DNA from: Mumia sp050632745
Lineage (GTDB): Bacteria > Actinomycetota > Actinomycetes > Propionibacteriales > Nocardioidaceae
Length of the DNA stretch: 64,000 nucleotides
Direction of reading: 5' to 3'
NCBI RefSeq assembly: GCF_050632745.1
Contig: NZ_JBODSD010000001.1
Coordinates: 248,001 to 312,000, forward strand
Shown here: piece by piece, positions 8,209-17,684 of the stretch
Position numbering within the stretch: position 1 is the stretch's first letter
How the letters are laid out: every line of letters begins with the position of its first letter
Position numbers and translations under genes: made by a program
Notes under the pieces: model-generated
Database searches by the model: none
Told to the model about the DNA's origin: nothing
What the model saw: only the letters and a program-made list of their open reading frames with translations

Positions 8209-9729
8209 GTGGTGCCGAGGGTGAGCGCGCGCCGCCGAGGCGTGACGACCGCCGCAGCACTGGCCGCCGTCGCGCTGGTCGCCGCGTCGTTGAGCGCGCT
8301 CGTGGGCGTGTCCTCCGCCGCGGCGGCGCACCTCGACGAGCGCTTCGACTACACGTGCGCGGTCTCCGCCTCCGGCCGGGCGGTCGGGCACCACGCGGTC
8401 GGGGTGCGGGCGCAGGTGTCGGTTCCCGACGAGGTCAACTCCGGGCAGGCCATCCCGTCGCGCAAGACCCGCATCACCTTCACGCTGCCCGAGACGCTCC
8501 GTACGGTGTCGTACGCCCGCGCCGGCGTGCGCCAGGTCAGCGGGCGCTCCGAGGACGCGGGGATCACCATCACCACGCAGGGCGTCGCCGACGCCGCCAC
8601 CTACCCGATCGACAACCTCGCTGCGGACTGGACGTCCGTCCCGTCGGCGATCGGAGAGCCGTGGACGATCGCGATCGAGGGCGACGTCCCCGCGGTCACC
8701 GTCCCGGACCGCGACGACAACCCCACCCTGGCGCTCCCCGCGGTCGCGGTGGTGCACGTGCCGGCCGCGTTCAGCGTGGTCGCCTCGGCCAAGAACGCGG
8801 CGGGCGAGCTCATCGGCGACGTCGACGCGGTCGACCTGGCTTGCGCGCTGGTCAGTGACGACGACGTCCTCGGCGAGATCCCCATCGTGGAGGGCGAGCC
8901 ACCCAACAACGCGCCGACCGCGGTCGACCTCGACACCAGCGCCGCCGTCGGGAAGGCGGTGACCGTCGGGCTGGGCGGGGCGGACATCGACGGCGATCCG
9001 CTCACCTACGAGGCGGCACGGCCGTCCCACGGCACTGTGACCGTGTCGGGTGGGCGGGCGACGTACGTCCCAGCGGCCGGGTTCGTGGGTGCCGACACCT
9101 TCTCCTACCGTGCCCGGGACCCGGACGGGGCGACGGCGACGGCCTGGGTGACGGTCACGGTCCGTCGGCTCGACGCGGTGATCGACGTGGGGGGCAGCGC
9201 AGGCGTGTACGGCGTCCGCGGCGTGCTGCTCTCCGTGCACGTGCCGGGAGCGCGCGGGCAGGTCCGGGTGCGTGCGGGGGACACGACCGTGGCGACGACG
9301 TCCCTGGTCGCGGGCGCGGCGACGATCGCGCTCGGCAGCACGGCGCTCCCGCCCGGCACCTCGACGGTCACGCTGCTCTACCTCGGCGACGACGTCCACC
9401 GCGACGGGAACCGGCTCGTGGGTGTCTTCGTGGCGAAGGCCCCGACGCGCACCGAGGCGCGGGTCCGGACCACGAAGGTCGTCGCCCGGCGGACCCGGGC
9501 GAAGGTCGCGGTCGCGGTGTCGGCGGCGGGGGCGCGGCCGAGCGGCACGGTGACCGTGCGGCTGCGAGGACGGACGGTCGGCACCGCCGCGGTGCGCGAC
9601 GGCTTGGCGGTCGTGACGCTCCAGCGGCTGACCAAGGTCGGCCGGGCCCGGCTCACCGTCGTCTACGGGGGTGACGCCGTCGCCGCGGCCGGCTCGACCC
9701 AGGTCACGGTGCGGGTGCGTCGGCCCTAG
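8209..9729 (+). CDS. Secreted protein with DUF6801-like and Ig-like domains
   Basis: A 506-residue exported protein. The N-terminus has a twin-arginine-free signal peptide ending near the AAAA stretch at about residue 40. Residues 45-215 resemble the DUF6801-type beta domain of actinobacterial surface proteins; 235-320 form a cadherin/Big-type module (PLTYEAARPSHGTVTV... GADTFSYRARDPDG); and two Ig-like repeat domains fill 325-506. GTG at 8209 is preceded by GGAGGG; a second GTG at 8212 is equally possible. No membrane anchor or sorting signal is visible, so it is probably secreted or loosely wall-bound. Confidence 0.75.
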   Translation: MVPRVSARRRGVTTAAALAAVALVAASLSALVGVSSAAAAHLDERFDYTCAVSASGRAVGHHAVGVRAQVSVPDEVNSGQAIPSRKTRITFTLPETLRTVSYARAGVRQVSGRSEDAGITITTQGVADAATYPIDNLAADWTSVPSAIGEPWTIAIEGDVPAVTVPDRDDNPTLALPAVAVVHVPAAFSVVASAKNAAGELIGDVDAVDLACALVSDDDVLGEIPIVEGEPPNNAPTAVDLDTSAAVGKAVTVGLGGADIDGDPLTYEAARPSHGTVTVSGGRATYVPAAGFVGADTFSYRARDPDGATATAWVTVTVRRLDAVIDVGGSAGVYGVRGVLLSVHVPGARGQVRVRAGDTTVATTSLVAGAATIALGSTALPPGTSTVTLLYLGDDVHRDGNRLVGVFVAKAPTRTEARVRTTKVVARRTRAKVAVAVSAAGARPSGTVTVRLRGRTVGTAAVRDGLAVVTLQRLTKVGRARLTVVYGGDAVAAAGSTQVTVRVRRP

Positions 9730-10919
9730 CCGAGCGTGAGCGCGGCCGTCGCCGTGCCGGCCGCCACCGCGAGCGGGGCGATCAGCAGACCCTGGCCGAC
9801 GACCAGCCGCCAGGTCGGCTGCTCGTCGGGACGGCCGTGCCGGCGGACCTGCCGCCACCAGAGGAGGGTCGCGAGCGATCCCCACGGCGCGACCAGCGGG
9901 CCGGCGTTGACCGCGACGAGCAGCACCGCCGTACGCAGCGGGTCGCCGATCGCGACCGGCTCGAGGGCGAGGTAGGCGGGCAGGTTGTTGATCGCGTTCG
10001 CGGTCACCGTCGCGACCGCGGCCAGCTGCGCGAGGGCGCCTCCGCCGGTGCCCGTGCCGGCGACGCGGCCGGCGAGGTCGTCCAGCCCGTGGGCGTGCGC
10101 GCCCGCGACGACCACGAAGAGCCCGGCCACGGTCACGGCGAGCTTCCACGGCACGAGGTCGGCCGCCCGCACGACCAGGCTGCGGCGGCGGGCGAGCACC
10201 AGGGCACCGAGCACGAGCGCCCCCGCGGACGCGACGAGCGCCACGTCCAGACCGGCAGCGAACCCCGCGACCACGGCCGCGGTGACGACCGCCGAGCAGC
10301 GCAGCAGGAGCGGGTCGTCGGGACGGGGTGCGACGTCCGCTCCGGGCGACAGGCGCCCGGTGATGCCGCGACGGTGGAGCAGCCCGAGCGCGACGAGGGT
10401 CACGGTGAGCACGGCGACCGCGGGCCACGCCATCGTCGCGACGTACGCGGCACCGCCGTCCTCCAGGGACGGTGCCGCAAGGAGGTTCGTGAGGTTGGAG
10501 ACCGGGAGCAGCAGCGAGGCCGTGTTGGCCAGGGCCAGGACGGTGAGGGCGAGGGGGAGCGGGGCAGAGCCGGTGCGGCGCGCCATCGCCAGGACGACCG
10601 GCGTGAGCAGCACCGCCGTCGTGTCGAGGGACAGGACGACCGTGCACGCGGTCGCGATCGCGGCGACCCACAGCCACAGCAGGAGGCGGCGACCGGCAGC
10701 GGCGCGGACGGCGACGCCGGCGGCCGCGTCGAAGAGTCCGCAGACGGCGCACAGCTCGGAGAACGCGGTGATCGCGACGACGAACAGGAGGACCGGACCG
10801 GTCTGGTGGAGGAGGTCCACCGCGGCGTCGCGAGGAAGCCAGCCGGACAGCAGCACGACCCCGGCGGCGACGGCGGACAGGACAGGCAGCAGGACGCGAC
10901 GTCGACGGACGACGTTCAC
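9726..10919 (-). CDS. ArsB/NhaD-type anion permease
   Basis: A 397-residue integral membrane protein with about ten hydrophobic segments. Phrases such as LDTTAVLLTPVVLAMA, SNLTNLLAAPS and ANAINNLPAYLALEP are characteristic of the ion-transporter superfamily that includes the ArsB arsenite permease and Na+/H+ antiporters. The GTG at 10919 has an AGGAG eight bases upstream; a longer reading to 11033 lacks family similarity. It is far from the arsenic cluster at 50 kb, which has its own Acr3 exporter, so the substrate may not be arsenite. It overlaps the stop of the convergent secreted-protein gene by 4 bases. Confidence 0.8.
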   Translation of the reverse strand: MNVVRRRRVLLPVLSAVAAGVVLLSGWLPRDAAVDLLHQTGPVLLFVVAITAFSELCAVCGLFDAAAGVAVRAAAGRRLLLWLWVAAIATACTVVLSLDTTAVLLTPVVLAMARRTGSAPLPLALTVLALANTASLLLPVSNLTNLLAAPSLEDGGAAYVATMAWPAVAVLTVTLVALGLLHRRGITGRLSPGADVAPRPDDPLLLRCSAVVTAAVVAGFAAGLDVALVASAGALVLGALVLARRRSLVVRAADLVPWKLAVTVAGLFVVVAGAHAHGLDDLAGRVAGTGTGGGALAQLAAVATVTANAINNLPAYLALEPVAIGDPLRTAVLLVAVNAGPLVAPWGSLATLLWWRQVRRHGRPDEQPTWRLVVGQGLLIAPLAVAAGTATAALTLG

Positions 10920-10972
10920 GGGGACGGCTCCTGCTGCACGGTCACCGAGACAGGGTAGGAGGGCGCACAACA

Positions 10973-10986
10973 TGAGGGGTCCCTCA
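10973..10986. promoter_or_regulatory. Short palindrome in divergent promoter region
   Basis: TGAGGG and CCCTCA arms separated by GT lie between the divergent permease (start 10919) and malic enzyme (start 11021) genes. It could be an operator or chance; no second copy was found near related genes. Confidence 0.25.
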
Positions 10987-11020
10987 CGTCCTGCTCGGGC
11001 GGATGTGCGACTGTTGAGAC

Positions 11021-12415
<1,395 letters not shown>

Positions 12416-12447
12416 CCGCACCCTCGAGCCCCTCGCCCGCCTCGGTC

Positions 12448-12526
12448 TGCCACGCCGACGCGGCGTGCCCCGGTGGGCGCGGCCAGTCTGTCCGCGCCAA
12501 CCGGGGTCTGCCCCGCCGGCGTGGGA
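12448..12526. terminator. Large imperfect inverted repeat between convergent genes
   Basis: Two 35-base arms (12448-12482 and 12492-12526) pair at 27 of 35 positions around a 9-base loop; the inner 15 base pairs have one mismatch. It sits between the malic enzyme stop and the menB stop, so it is probably a bidirectional transcription terminator. It lacks a T-run, as is common in actinobacteria. Confidence 0.65.
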
Positions 12527-12544
12527 ACCGCAGGGCGGGAGGCC

Positions 12545-13381
12545 TCAGGCGCGGCGGGGGAACCGGCTGAAGTCGGGGGTGCGCTTCTCCTTGTAGGCCT
12601 CGCGCCCCTCCTTGGCCTCGTCGTTGCCGTAGAACAGCAGGTTCGTGTCGTGCGCGAGCTGCTGGAGACCGGCGTACCCGTCCTCGGACGCGTGGAAGCT
12701 CGCCTTCATCAGGCGCAGCGCGTACGGCGAGAGCGCGAGCATCTCGCGGCACCACTTCACCGTCTCGGCCTCGAGGTCGGCGAGCGGGACGACGGTGTTG
12801 ACCATCCCCATCTCGAGCGCCTGCTGCGCGTCGTACTGGCGGCAGAGGAACCAGATCTCCTTGGCCTTCTTCATGCCGACGAGCTGCGAGAGCGAGCTTG
12901 CGCCGAAACCGCCGTCGAAGGAGCCGACCTTCGGACCGACCTGACCGAAGCGCGCGTTGTCGGCGGCGATGGTGAGGTCGGCGACGACGTGGAGGACGTG
13001 CCCTCCGCCGATCGCCCAGCCGGCGACCATCGCGACGATCGGCTTCGGGCAGCGCCGCATCTGGACGTGGAGGTCGGTCACGTGGAACCGGCCCGTGGCG
13101 CCGGCGTCGGTCTTGTAGCCCGAGTCGCCGCGCACCCGCTGGTCGCCGCCGGAGCAGAACGCCTTGTCGCCGGCGCCGGTGAGGATGATGACGCCGACCG
13201 ACTCGTCCTCGCGGGCCACCGTCAGGGCGTCCGAGATCTCGATGATCGTCTGCGGCCGGAAGGCGTTGTGGACCTCGGGCCGGTCGATCGTGATCTTGGC
13301 GATGCCGTCGTCGGTGGTCTCGTACCGGATGTCGGTGTAGTCGCCCGCGGAGTGCCAGACGGTGGGGGTCGAGTCAGTCAT
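12545..13381 (-). CDS. menB: 1,4-dihydroxy-2-naphthoyl-CoA synthase
   Basis: A 278-residue crotonase-fold protein of menaquinone biosynthesis that closes the second ring of the naphthoquinone from o-succinylbenzoyl-CoA. MenB-specific segments include DRPEVHNAFRPQT, CSGGDQRVRG, GWAIGGGHVLHVVADLTIA and QVGPKVGSFDGGFGASSL, with the catalytic Asp in the SFDGG phrase, and the C-terminal KRTPDFSRFP. Length and motifs are those of the family. The ATG at 13381 is used; an upstream ATG five codons earlier is less likely. No other men genes are in the window. Confidence 0.95.
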   Translation of the reverse strand: MTDSTPTVWHSAGDYTDIRYETTDDGIAKITIDRPEVHNAFRPQTIIEISDALTVAREDESVGVIILTGAGDKAFCSGGDQRVRGDSGYKTDAGATGRFHVTDLHVQMRRCPKPIVAMVAGWAIGGGHVLHVVADLTIAADNARFGQVGPKVGSFDGGFGASSLSQLVGMKKAKEIWFLCRQYDAQQALEMGMVNTVVPLADLEAETVKWCREMLALSPYALRLMKASFHASEDGYAGLQQLAHDTNLLFYGNDEAKEGREAYKEKRTPDFSRFPRRA

Positions 13382-13417
13382 GCGCCCATTCTCCACACCC
13401 GGTTGTGCGCCCCGCGC

Positions 13418-13447
13418 TTGACATTAATTCAAGTCTCGTACTAAACA
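13418..13447 (+). promoter_or_regulatory. Candidate leaderless promoter of xylB
   Basis: TTGACA at 13418-13423 is followed after 18 bases by TAAACA (13442-13447) and, 7 bases later, by the GTG start of xylB, which has no ribosome site. This would place the transcription start at the start codon. The AT-rich stretch ATTAATTC...GTACTAAA between the boxes is a weak inverted repeat and may be the ROK regulator's operator. Confidence 0.45.
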
Positions 13448-13454
13448 GGGTGAT

Positions 13455-14846
13455 GTGGCCCACAGCACTGTCGTCGGCATCGACTCCTCGACCACCGCCA
13501 CCAAGGCGCTCCTGGTGGACGCGGCGGACGGGCAGGTCCTCGACGCCCGCTCCGTCCGGCACCCCGCCGGCACCGCGGTCGACCCCCGGCACTGGCTCGC
13601 GGCCTGCGACGACGCCCTCGGCGACTGGCTCACCGGCGCCGGGGCCGTCGCGGTCGCCGGGCAGCAGCACGGGATGGTCGCGCTGGACGCCGACGGCGAC
13701 CCTGTGTACGACGCGCTGCTCTGGAACGACACCCGGTCTGCCGGTGCCGCGCGGGACCTCGTCGAGGAGATGGGCGGCCCGCAGGCGTGCGCCGACGCGG
13801 TGGGGAGCGTGCTCGTCGCCTCGTTCACGGCGACGAAGCTGCGCTGGTTGCGCGACCACGAGCCCGAGGCGGCCGCGCGGACGGAGCGCGTGATGCTGCC
13901 TCACGACTACGTCTCCTGGCACCTGGCCGGCCGGGCGACCGAGCCGTTCACCGACCGCGGCGACGCGTCGGGCACCGGATACTTCGACGCCCGCCGCACG
14001 GTCTGGCGTGACGACCTCGCCGAGCGGGCGCTCGGGCGTGCGGTCGCACTGCCCCGGGTCGTGGGCGACGGCGCGGCGGCGTACGAGGCGGACTCGGGAC
14101 TCGTCGTCGCAGGCGGCACCGGCGACAACATGGGGGCCGCGCTCGGGCTCGGCCTGCGCCCCGGCGACATCGCCGTCTCGATCGGCACCTCCGGCGTCGC
14201 GAGCGCGGTCTCGGCCACGCCGGTCGCCGACGGCACCGGAGCCGTGACCGGGTTCGCCGACGCGACCGGTCGATACCTGCCGATGGCCACGACGATCAAT
14301 GCCGCCGGGATCCTCGACCTGCACGCCCGGCTCCTCGGCGTCGACCACGCCGAGCTCGGCCGGCTCGCGCTCGCCTCCGCACCCGGCGCGAACGGGCTGA
14401 CCGTCCTGCCGTACTACGGCGGGGAGCGCACCCCTGACCGACCGCATGCCACGGGAGTCTGGGCCGGGATGACGCCCGCCACGACCCGGGAGGACGTCGC
14501 GCGGGCCGCCGTCGAGGCGCTCCTGTGCGCCTTGGCCGACGCGGTCGACCTCGTGCGCAGCCGCACCGGCGGGGCCGACGGGCGCGTGCTGCTCATCGGC
14601 GGCGCCACGGCGAACCCTGCCGTCCGCGCCCTCGCGCCCGCCGTCCTCGGGACTGCCGTGCACGTGCCCGCTCCCGCCGAGTACGTCGCGCTCGGCGCCG
14701 CACGCCAGGCGGCGTGGGCGCTGTCGGGAGCGTCCGAGCCGGCCGCCTGGGACCCCGGCAGCACCGAGGTCCTGGAGGCGACGCCGACCCCCGCCGTACG
14801 CGAGACCTACGCCCTCCTGCGCGACCGCACGGTCGCGTGGGACTGA
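13455..14846 (+). CDS. xylB: Xylulokinase
   Basis: A 463-residue FGGY-family sugar kinase. The N-terminus shows VGIDSSTTATKALLVD (phosphate loop), then GQQHGMVALD and LLWNDTRS, the xylulokinase phrase; the second ATPase half contains GTGDNMGAALGLGL and LLIGGATANPAVR. It phosphorylates D-xylulose to xylulose 5-phosphate. The gene starts the operon xylB-xylA-ROK regulator, with 23 bases to xylA. GTG at 13455 is supported by the family N-terminus; an overlapping ATG at 13453 is out of frame. Confidence 0.92.
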   Translation: MAHSTVVGIDSSTTATKALLVDAADGQVLDARSVRHPAGTAVDPRHWLAACDDALGDWLTGAGAVAVAGQQHGMVALDADGDPVYDALLWNDTRSAGAARDLVEEMGGPQACADAVGSVLVASFTATKLRWLRDHEPEAAARTERVMLPHDYVSWHLAGRATEPFTDRGDASGTGYFDARRTVWRDDLAERALGRAVALPRVVGDGAAAYEADSGLVVAGGTGDNMGAALGLGLRPGDIAVSIGTSGVASAVSATPVADGTGAVTGFADATGRYLPMATTINAAGILDLHARLLGVDHAELGRLALASAPGANGLTVLPYYGGERTPDRPHATGVWAGMTPATTREDVARAAVEALLCALADAVDLVRSRTGGADGRVLLIGGATANPAVRALAPAVLGTAVHVPAPAEYVALGAARQAAWALSGASEPAAWDPGSTEVLEATPTPAVRETYALLRDRTVAWD

Positions 14847-14869
14847 CCGCACCACCCGAGAGGACCTCG

Positions 14870-16033
14870 ATGACCATCCCGACACCCACCCCAGCGGACA
14901 AGTTCTCCTTCGGTCTGTGGACCGTCGCCTACCCGGGGCGCGACCCCTTCGGGGAGCCCACCCGCGGCGAGATGGACCCCGTCCACGCGCTCGAGCGGCT
15001 CGCGGACCTCGGCGCGTACGGGGTCAACTTCCACGACGACGACCTGATCCCGTTCGGGTCCGACGACGCGACCCGCGCCCAGATCGTCGAGCGCTGGAAG
15101 AAGGGCCTCGCCGACACCGGTCTCGTCGTCACGACCGCCACGACGAACCTCTTCACGCACCCCGTCTTCAAGGACGGCGGCTTCACGTCGAACGACCGCG
15201 AGGTCCGCCGGTTCGCGATCCGCAAGGTCATGCGCAACATCGACCTCGCAGCCGAGCTGGGCGCGAAGGTGTACGTGTGCTGGGGCGGCCGCGAGGGCGC
15301 CGAGTCCGGCGCGGCGAAGGACGTGGCCGCGGCGCTCGACCGCTACCGCGAGGCGTTCAACGTGCTCGGCGAGTTCGTCCACGACCGCGGGTACGACCTC
15401 AAGTTCGCGGTCGAGCCGAAGCCCAACGAGCCCCGTGGCGACATCCTGCTGCCGACCATCGGTCACGCACTCGCGTTCATCGAGACCCTCGACCGCTCGG
15501 AGAACGTCGGCGTCAACCCCGAGGTCGGGCACGAGGAGATGGCGGGCATGAACGCCGCGCACGGGTACGCCCAGGCGCTGTGGCACGGCAAGCTCTTCCA
15601 CATCGACCTCAACGGGCAGCACGGACCGCGCTACGACCAGGACCTCCGCTTCGGAGCCGGCAACGCCCGCGGGGCGTTCTGGGTCGTCGACGCGCTGGAG
15701 GCCGGTGGCTACGACGGGCCGGTGCACTTCGACTTCAAGACGCCCCGCACCGAGGACGAGGACGGGGTCTGGGTCGCCGCGGCCGCGTGCATGACGAACT
15801 ACCTCGTGCTGCGCGACAAGGTGCGGGCGTTCCGAGCCGACCCGGAGGTCCAGGAGGCACTGACCGCGGCACGGCTGCCGGAGCTGGCCGTCCCCACGCT
15901 CGACGAGGGCGAGGGCTGGCGCGAGCTGGAGCAGGCCGAGCTCGCCGACCCGGACGAGCTGGCCGCGCGCGGCGCCGCGTTCGAGCACCTGGACCAGCTG
16001 GCTCTCGAGCACCTGTACGGGGTGCGGGGGTGA
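14870..16033 (+). CDS. xylA: Xylose isomerase
   Basis: A 387-residue TIM-barrel isomerase of the actinobacterial class I type, converting D-xylose to D-xylulose. Metal and substrate motifs are in place: FHDDDLIPFG near residue 54, VEPKPNEPRGD near 180, NPEVGHEEMAGM near 215, HIDLNGQHGPRYDQDL near 243 and HFDFKTPRTED near 285. GAGAGG precedes the ATG at 14870. The stop overlaps the start of the ROK regulator by 4 bases, so regulator and enzyme are translationally coupled. Confidence 0.95.
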   Translation: MTIPTPTPADKFSFGLWTVAYPGRDPFGEPTRGEMDPVHALERLADLGAYGVNFHDDDLIPFGSDDATRAQIVERWKKGLADTGLVVTTATTNLFTHPVFKDGGFTSNDREVRRFAIRKVMRNIDLAAELGAKVYVCWGGREGAESGAAKDVAAALDRYREAFNVLGEFVHDRGYDLKFAVEPKPNEPRGDILLPTIGHALAFIETLDRSENVGVNPEVGHEEMAGMNAAHGYAQALWHGKLFHIDLNGQHGPRYDQDLRFGAGNARGAFWVVDALEAGGYDGPVHFDFKTPRTEDEDGVWVAAAACMTNYLVLRDKVRAFRADPEVQEALTAARLPELAVPTLDEGEGWRELEQAELADPDELAARGAAFEHLDQLALEHLYGVRG

Positions 16034-17187
16034 CGCTCGTCGCGACCGAGGACCTCCGCCGCCAGAACACGGCGACGGTGCTCCGCTCGTTGCGGCACGA
16101 CGGCCCGGCGACGCGGACGGAGCTGGCACGCCGGACCGGCCTGGCGAAGGCGACCGTCGGCACGATCGTCGGCGCGCTCGTCGACGGCGGCCACGTCAGC
16201 GAGTCCGACGCCGTCGCTGCGTCGCGCGGGCGTCCGGGACGCCCGGTCGTCCTCACCGGGGCCGCGCTCGTCGGTCTCGGGCTCGAGGTGAACGTCGACT
16301 ACGTGTCCGCGGTCGCGGTGGACCTCGGCGGCACGGTGCGCCTCGAGCGCACGGTGCCCGTCGACGACCAGGACCCGTACGACGTGGTGGTCGCGGTCGC
16401 GCGGGAGTCCGCGGCGCTGATGACGGGCGTGGGTGCCCGCGTCGTCGGCGCGACGGTCGCGGTGCCCGGGCTGGTCGACCGCCGCAACGGCGTCGTCGCG
16501 ATGGCGCCCAACCTCGGCTGGCGTGGGCGGTCGGTCGCCGACGACCTCGGGACGGCGACCGGGCTGTCGGTCGCGGTCGAGAACGACGCGAACTGCGCCG
16601 CGCTCGCGGAGGCCCGGCGCGGTGCCACCGTCGGGCTCGGGCAGTCCGTGTACGTCACCGGCACGGTCGGCATCGGTGCCGGGGTGATCAGCGACGGCGC
16701 CATCGTCCGCGGGACCTCGGGCTTCGCGGGGGAGGTCGGGCACATCCCGCTCGGCGACCCTGCCGCCCGCTGCGGCTGCGGACGCCGCGGGTGCTGGGAG
16801 GCGTCGGTCGGCTTGCGCGCCGTGCTCGCGGCCGTCGGGGTCGTCGAGGACGGGACGCCGCTGGAGGCCGCCGAGGCCGTGTCGCGACGGGCCGCGACGG
16901 ACGAGCGTACGGCGGAGGTCCTCGACGGCATCGGGATGCTGCTCGGCAAGGGCGTGGCCACGATGGCCAACATCCTCAACCCCGACGCGGTCGTGCTCGG
17001 GGGCTACTTCGTGCCGCTGGCGCCCTACCTGCTGCCCGCGACGGTGCGCGAGGTCGAGGCGCACGTGACCTCCGCGCCGTACGCCGCTCTGGACGTCCGG
17101 CTCAGCACGCTCGGCCTGCGCGCGGCGGCCGCGGGTGCTGCGGAGGAGGCTCTGACGGGCGTGTTCAGCGGCGCCACCGCGCTCTGA
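16030..17187 (+). CDS. ROK-family transcriptional regulator, probable XylR
   Basis: A 385-residue ROK repressor. Residues 8-62 form a winged helix (TRTELARRTGLAKATVGTIV). The sugar-kinase-like domain follows, with a zinc-binding CGCGRRGCWE cluster near residue 250. The kinase-type DXGXT loop is modified (VAVDLGGTVRLE is retained). GTG at 16030 overlaps the xylA stop. Its place in the xylose operon suggests it represses xylBA when xylose is absent; the probable operator is in the AT-rich stretch before xylB. No sugar specificity can be read directly. Confidence 0.88.
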   Translation: MTLVATEDLRRQNTATVLRSLRHDGPATRTELARRTGLAKATVGTIVGALVDGGHVSESDAVAASRGRPGRPVVLTGAALVGLGLEVNVDYVSAVAVDLGGTVRLERTVPVDDQDPYDVVVAVARESAALMTGVGARVVGATVAVPGLVDRRNGVVAMAPNLGWRGRSVADDLGTATGLSVAVENDANCAALAEARRGATVGLGQSVYVTGTVGIGAGVISDGAIVRGTSGFAGEVGHIPLGDPAARCGCGRRGCWEASVGLRAVLAAVGVVEDGTPLEAAEAVSRRAATDERTAEVLDGIGMLLGKGVATMANILNPDAVVLGGYFVPLAPYLLPATVREVEAHVTSAPYAALDVRLSTLGLRAAAAGAAEEALTGVFSGATAL

Positions 17188-17220
17188 CCGCTGAGTTCCT
17201 GAAACCCGTGGCGTCCCCAG

Positions 17221-17248
17221 TGTCGACATCGCCCGCTCCGCTCCGACG
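17221..17248 (+). promoter_or_regulatory. Candidate ECF42-type promoter
   Basis: TGTCGA at 17221-17226 followed after 17 bases by CGACG (17244-17248), upstream of the YciI-sigma factor pair. This resembles the TGTCGA / CGA-type elements reported for ECF42 sigma factors (from memory), so the pair may be autoregulated. Confidence 0.45.
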
Positions 17249-17296
17249 TTCGGGTGAGCAGGCAGAGACGCTGCCGCCGAGACCAGCGAGGCTCCC

Positions 17297-17674
17297 ATGA
17301 AGTACGTGATCCTGATCCACTCCAACCCCCAGCCGTGGGGCCACCCGACGGGCGACTACGTCCCGGAGAACCTGGCGCTGCCAGAGGAGGTCCGCGCGAC
17401 GTTGTCGAAGACCTTCGAGGAGACGCTCACCGAGCTGAAGCGCAACGGCGAGCTGGTGATGGGGGAGGCGCTCGCCGACCCCGCCAGCGCGTCCGTCTAC
17501 CGCTGGGAGGACGGGGGCCCGGTGGCGAGCTCGGGGCCGTACTCGGAGACCAAGGAGCACTTCGCCGGCTTCTTCCTCATCGACGTCGAGTCGCCCGAGC
17601 GTGCGCAGGAGGTCGTGACGGCCTTCTCCGGGCCGGGCGAGACCGTCGAGCTCCGGCCCGCGATGTGGGGATGA
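17297..17674 (+). CDS. YciI/DGPF-domain protein
   Basis: A 125-residue protein of the YCII-related (DGPF) family, starting MKYVILIHSNPQPWG and containing the phrase SGPYSETKEHFAGFFLIDV, the variant of DGPFAETKE that names the family. Proteins of this family are regularly encoded beside ECF42 sigma factors; their biochemical role is unsettled. Here the sigma gene follows 10 bases downstream, so the pair forms one unit. GCGAGG lies before the ATG. The conserved His in the first strand (LIHS) is present. Confidence 0.9.
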   Translation: MKYVILIHSNPQPWGHPTGDYVPENLALPEEVRATLSKTFEETLTELKRNGELVMGEALADPASASVYRWEDGGPVASSGPYSETKEHFAGFFLIDVESPERAQEVVTAFSGPGETVELRPAMWG

Positions 17675-17684
17675 GCGCTCGGGC

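Noticed and set aside
6985..10752. 1255-codon minus-strand open frame
   Set aside because: It lies across several well-supported genes on both strands, is mostly Arg/Pro/Gly and has no family resemblance; a GC-rich shadow.
13453..13455. ATG at 13453 as xylB start
   Set aside because: It is out of frame with the kinase; the in-frame GTG at 13455 gives the family N-terminus.
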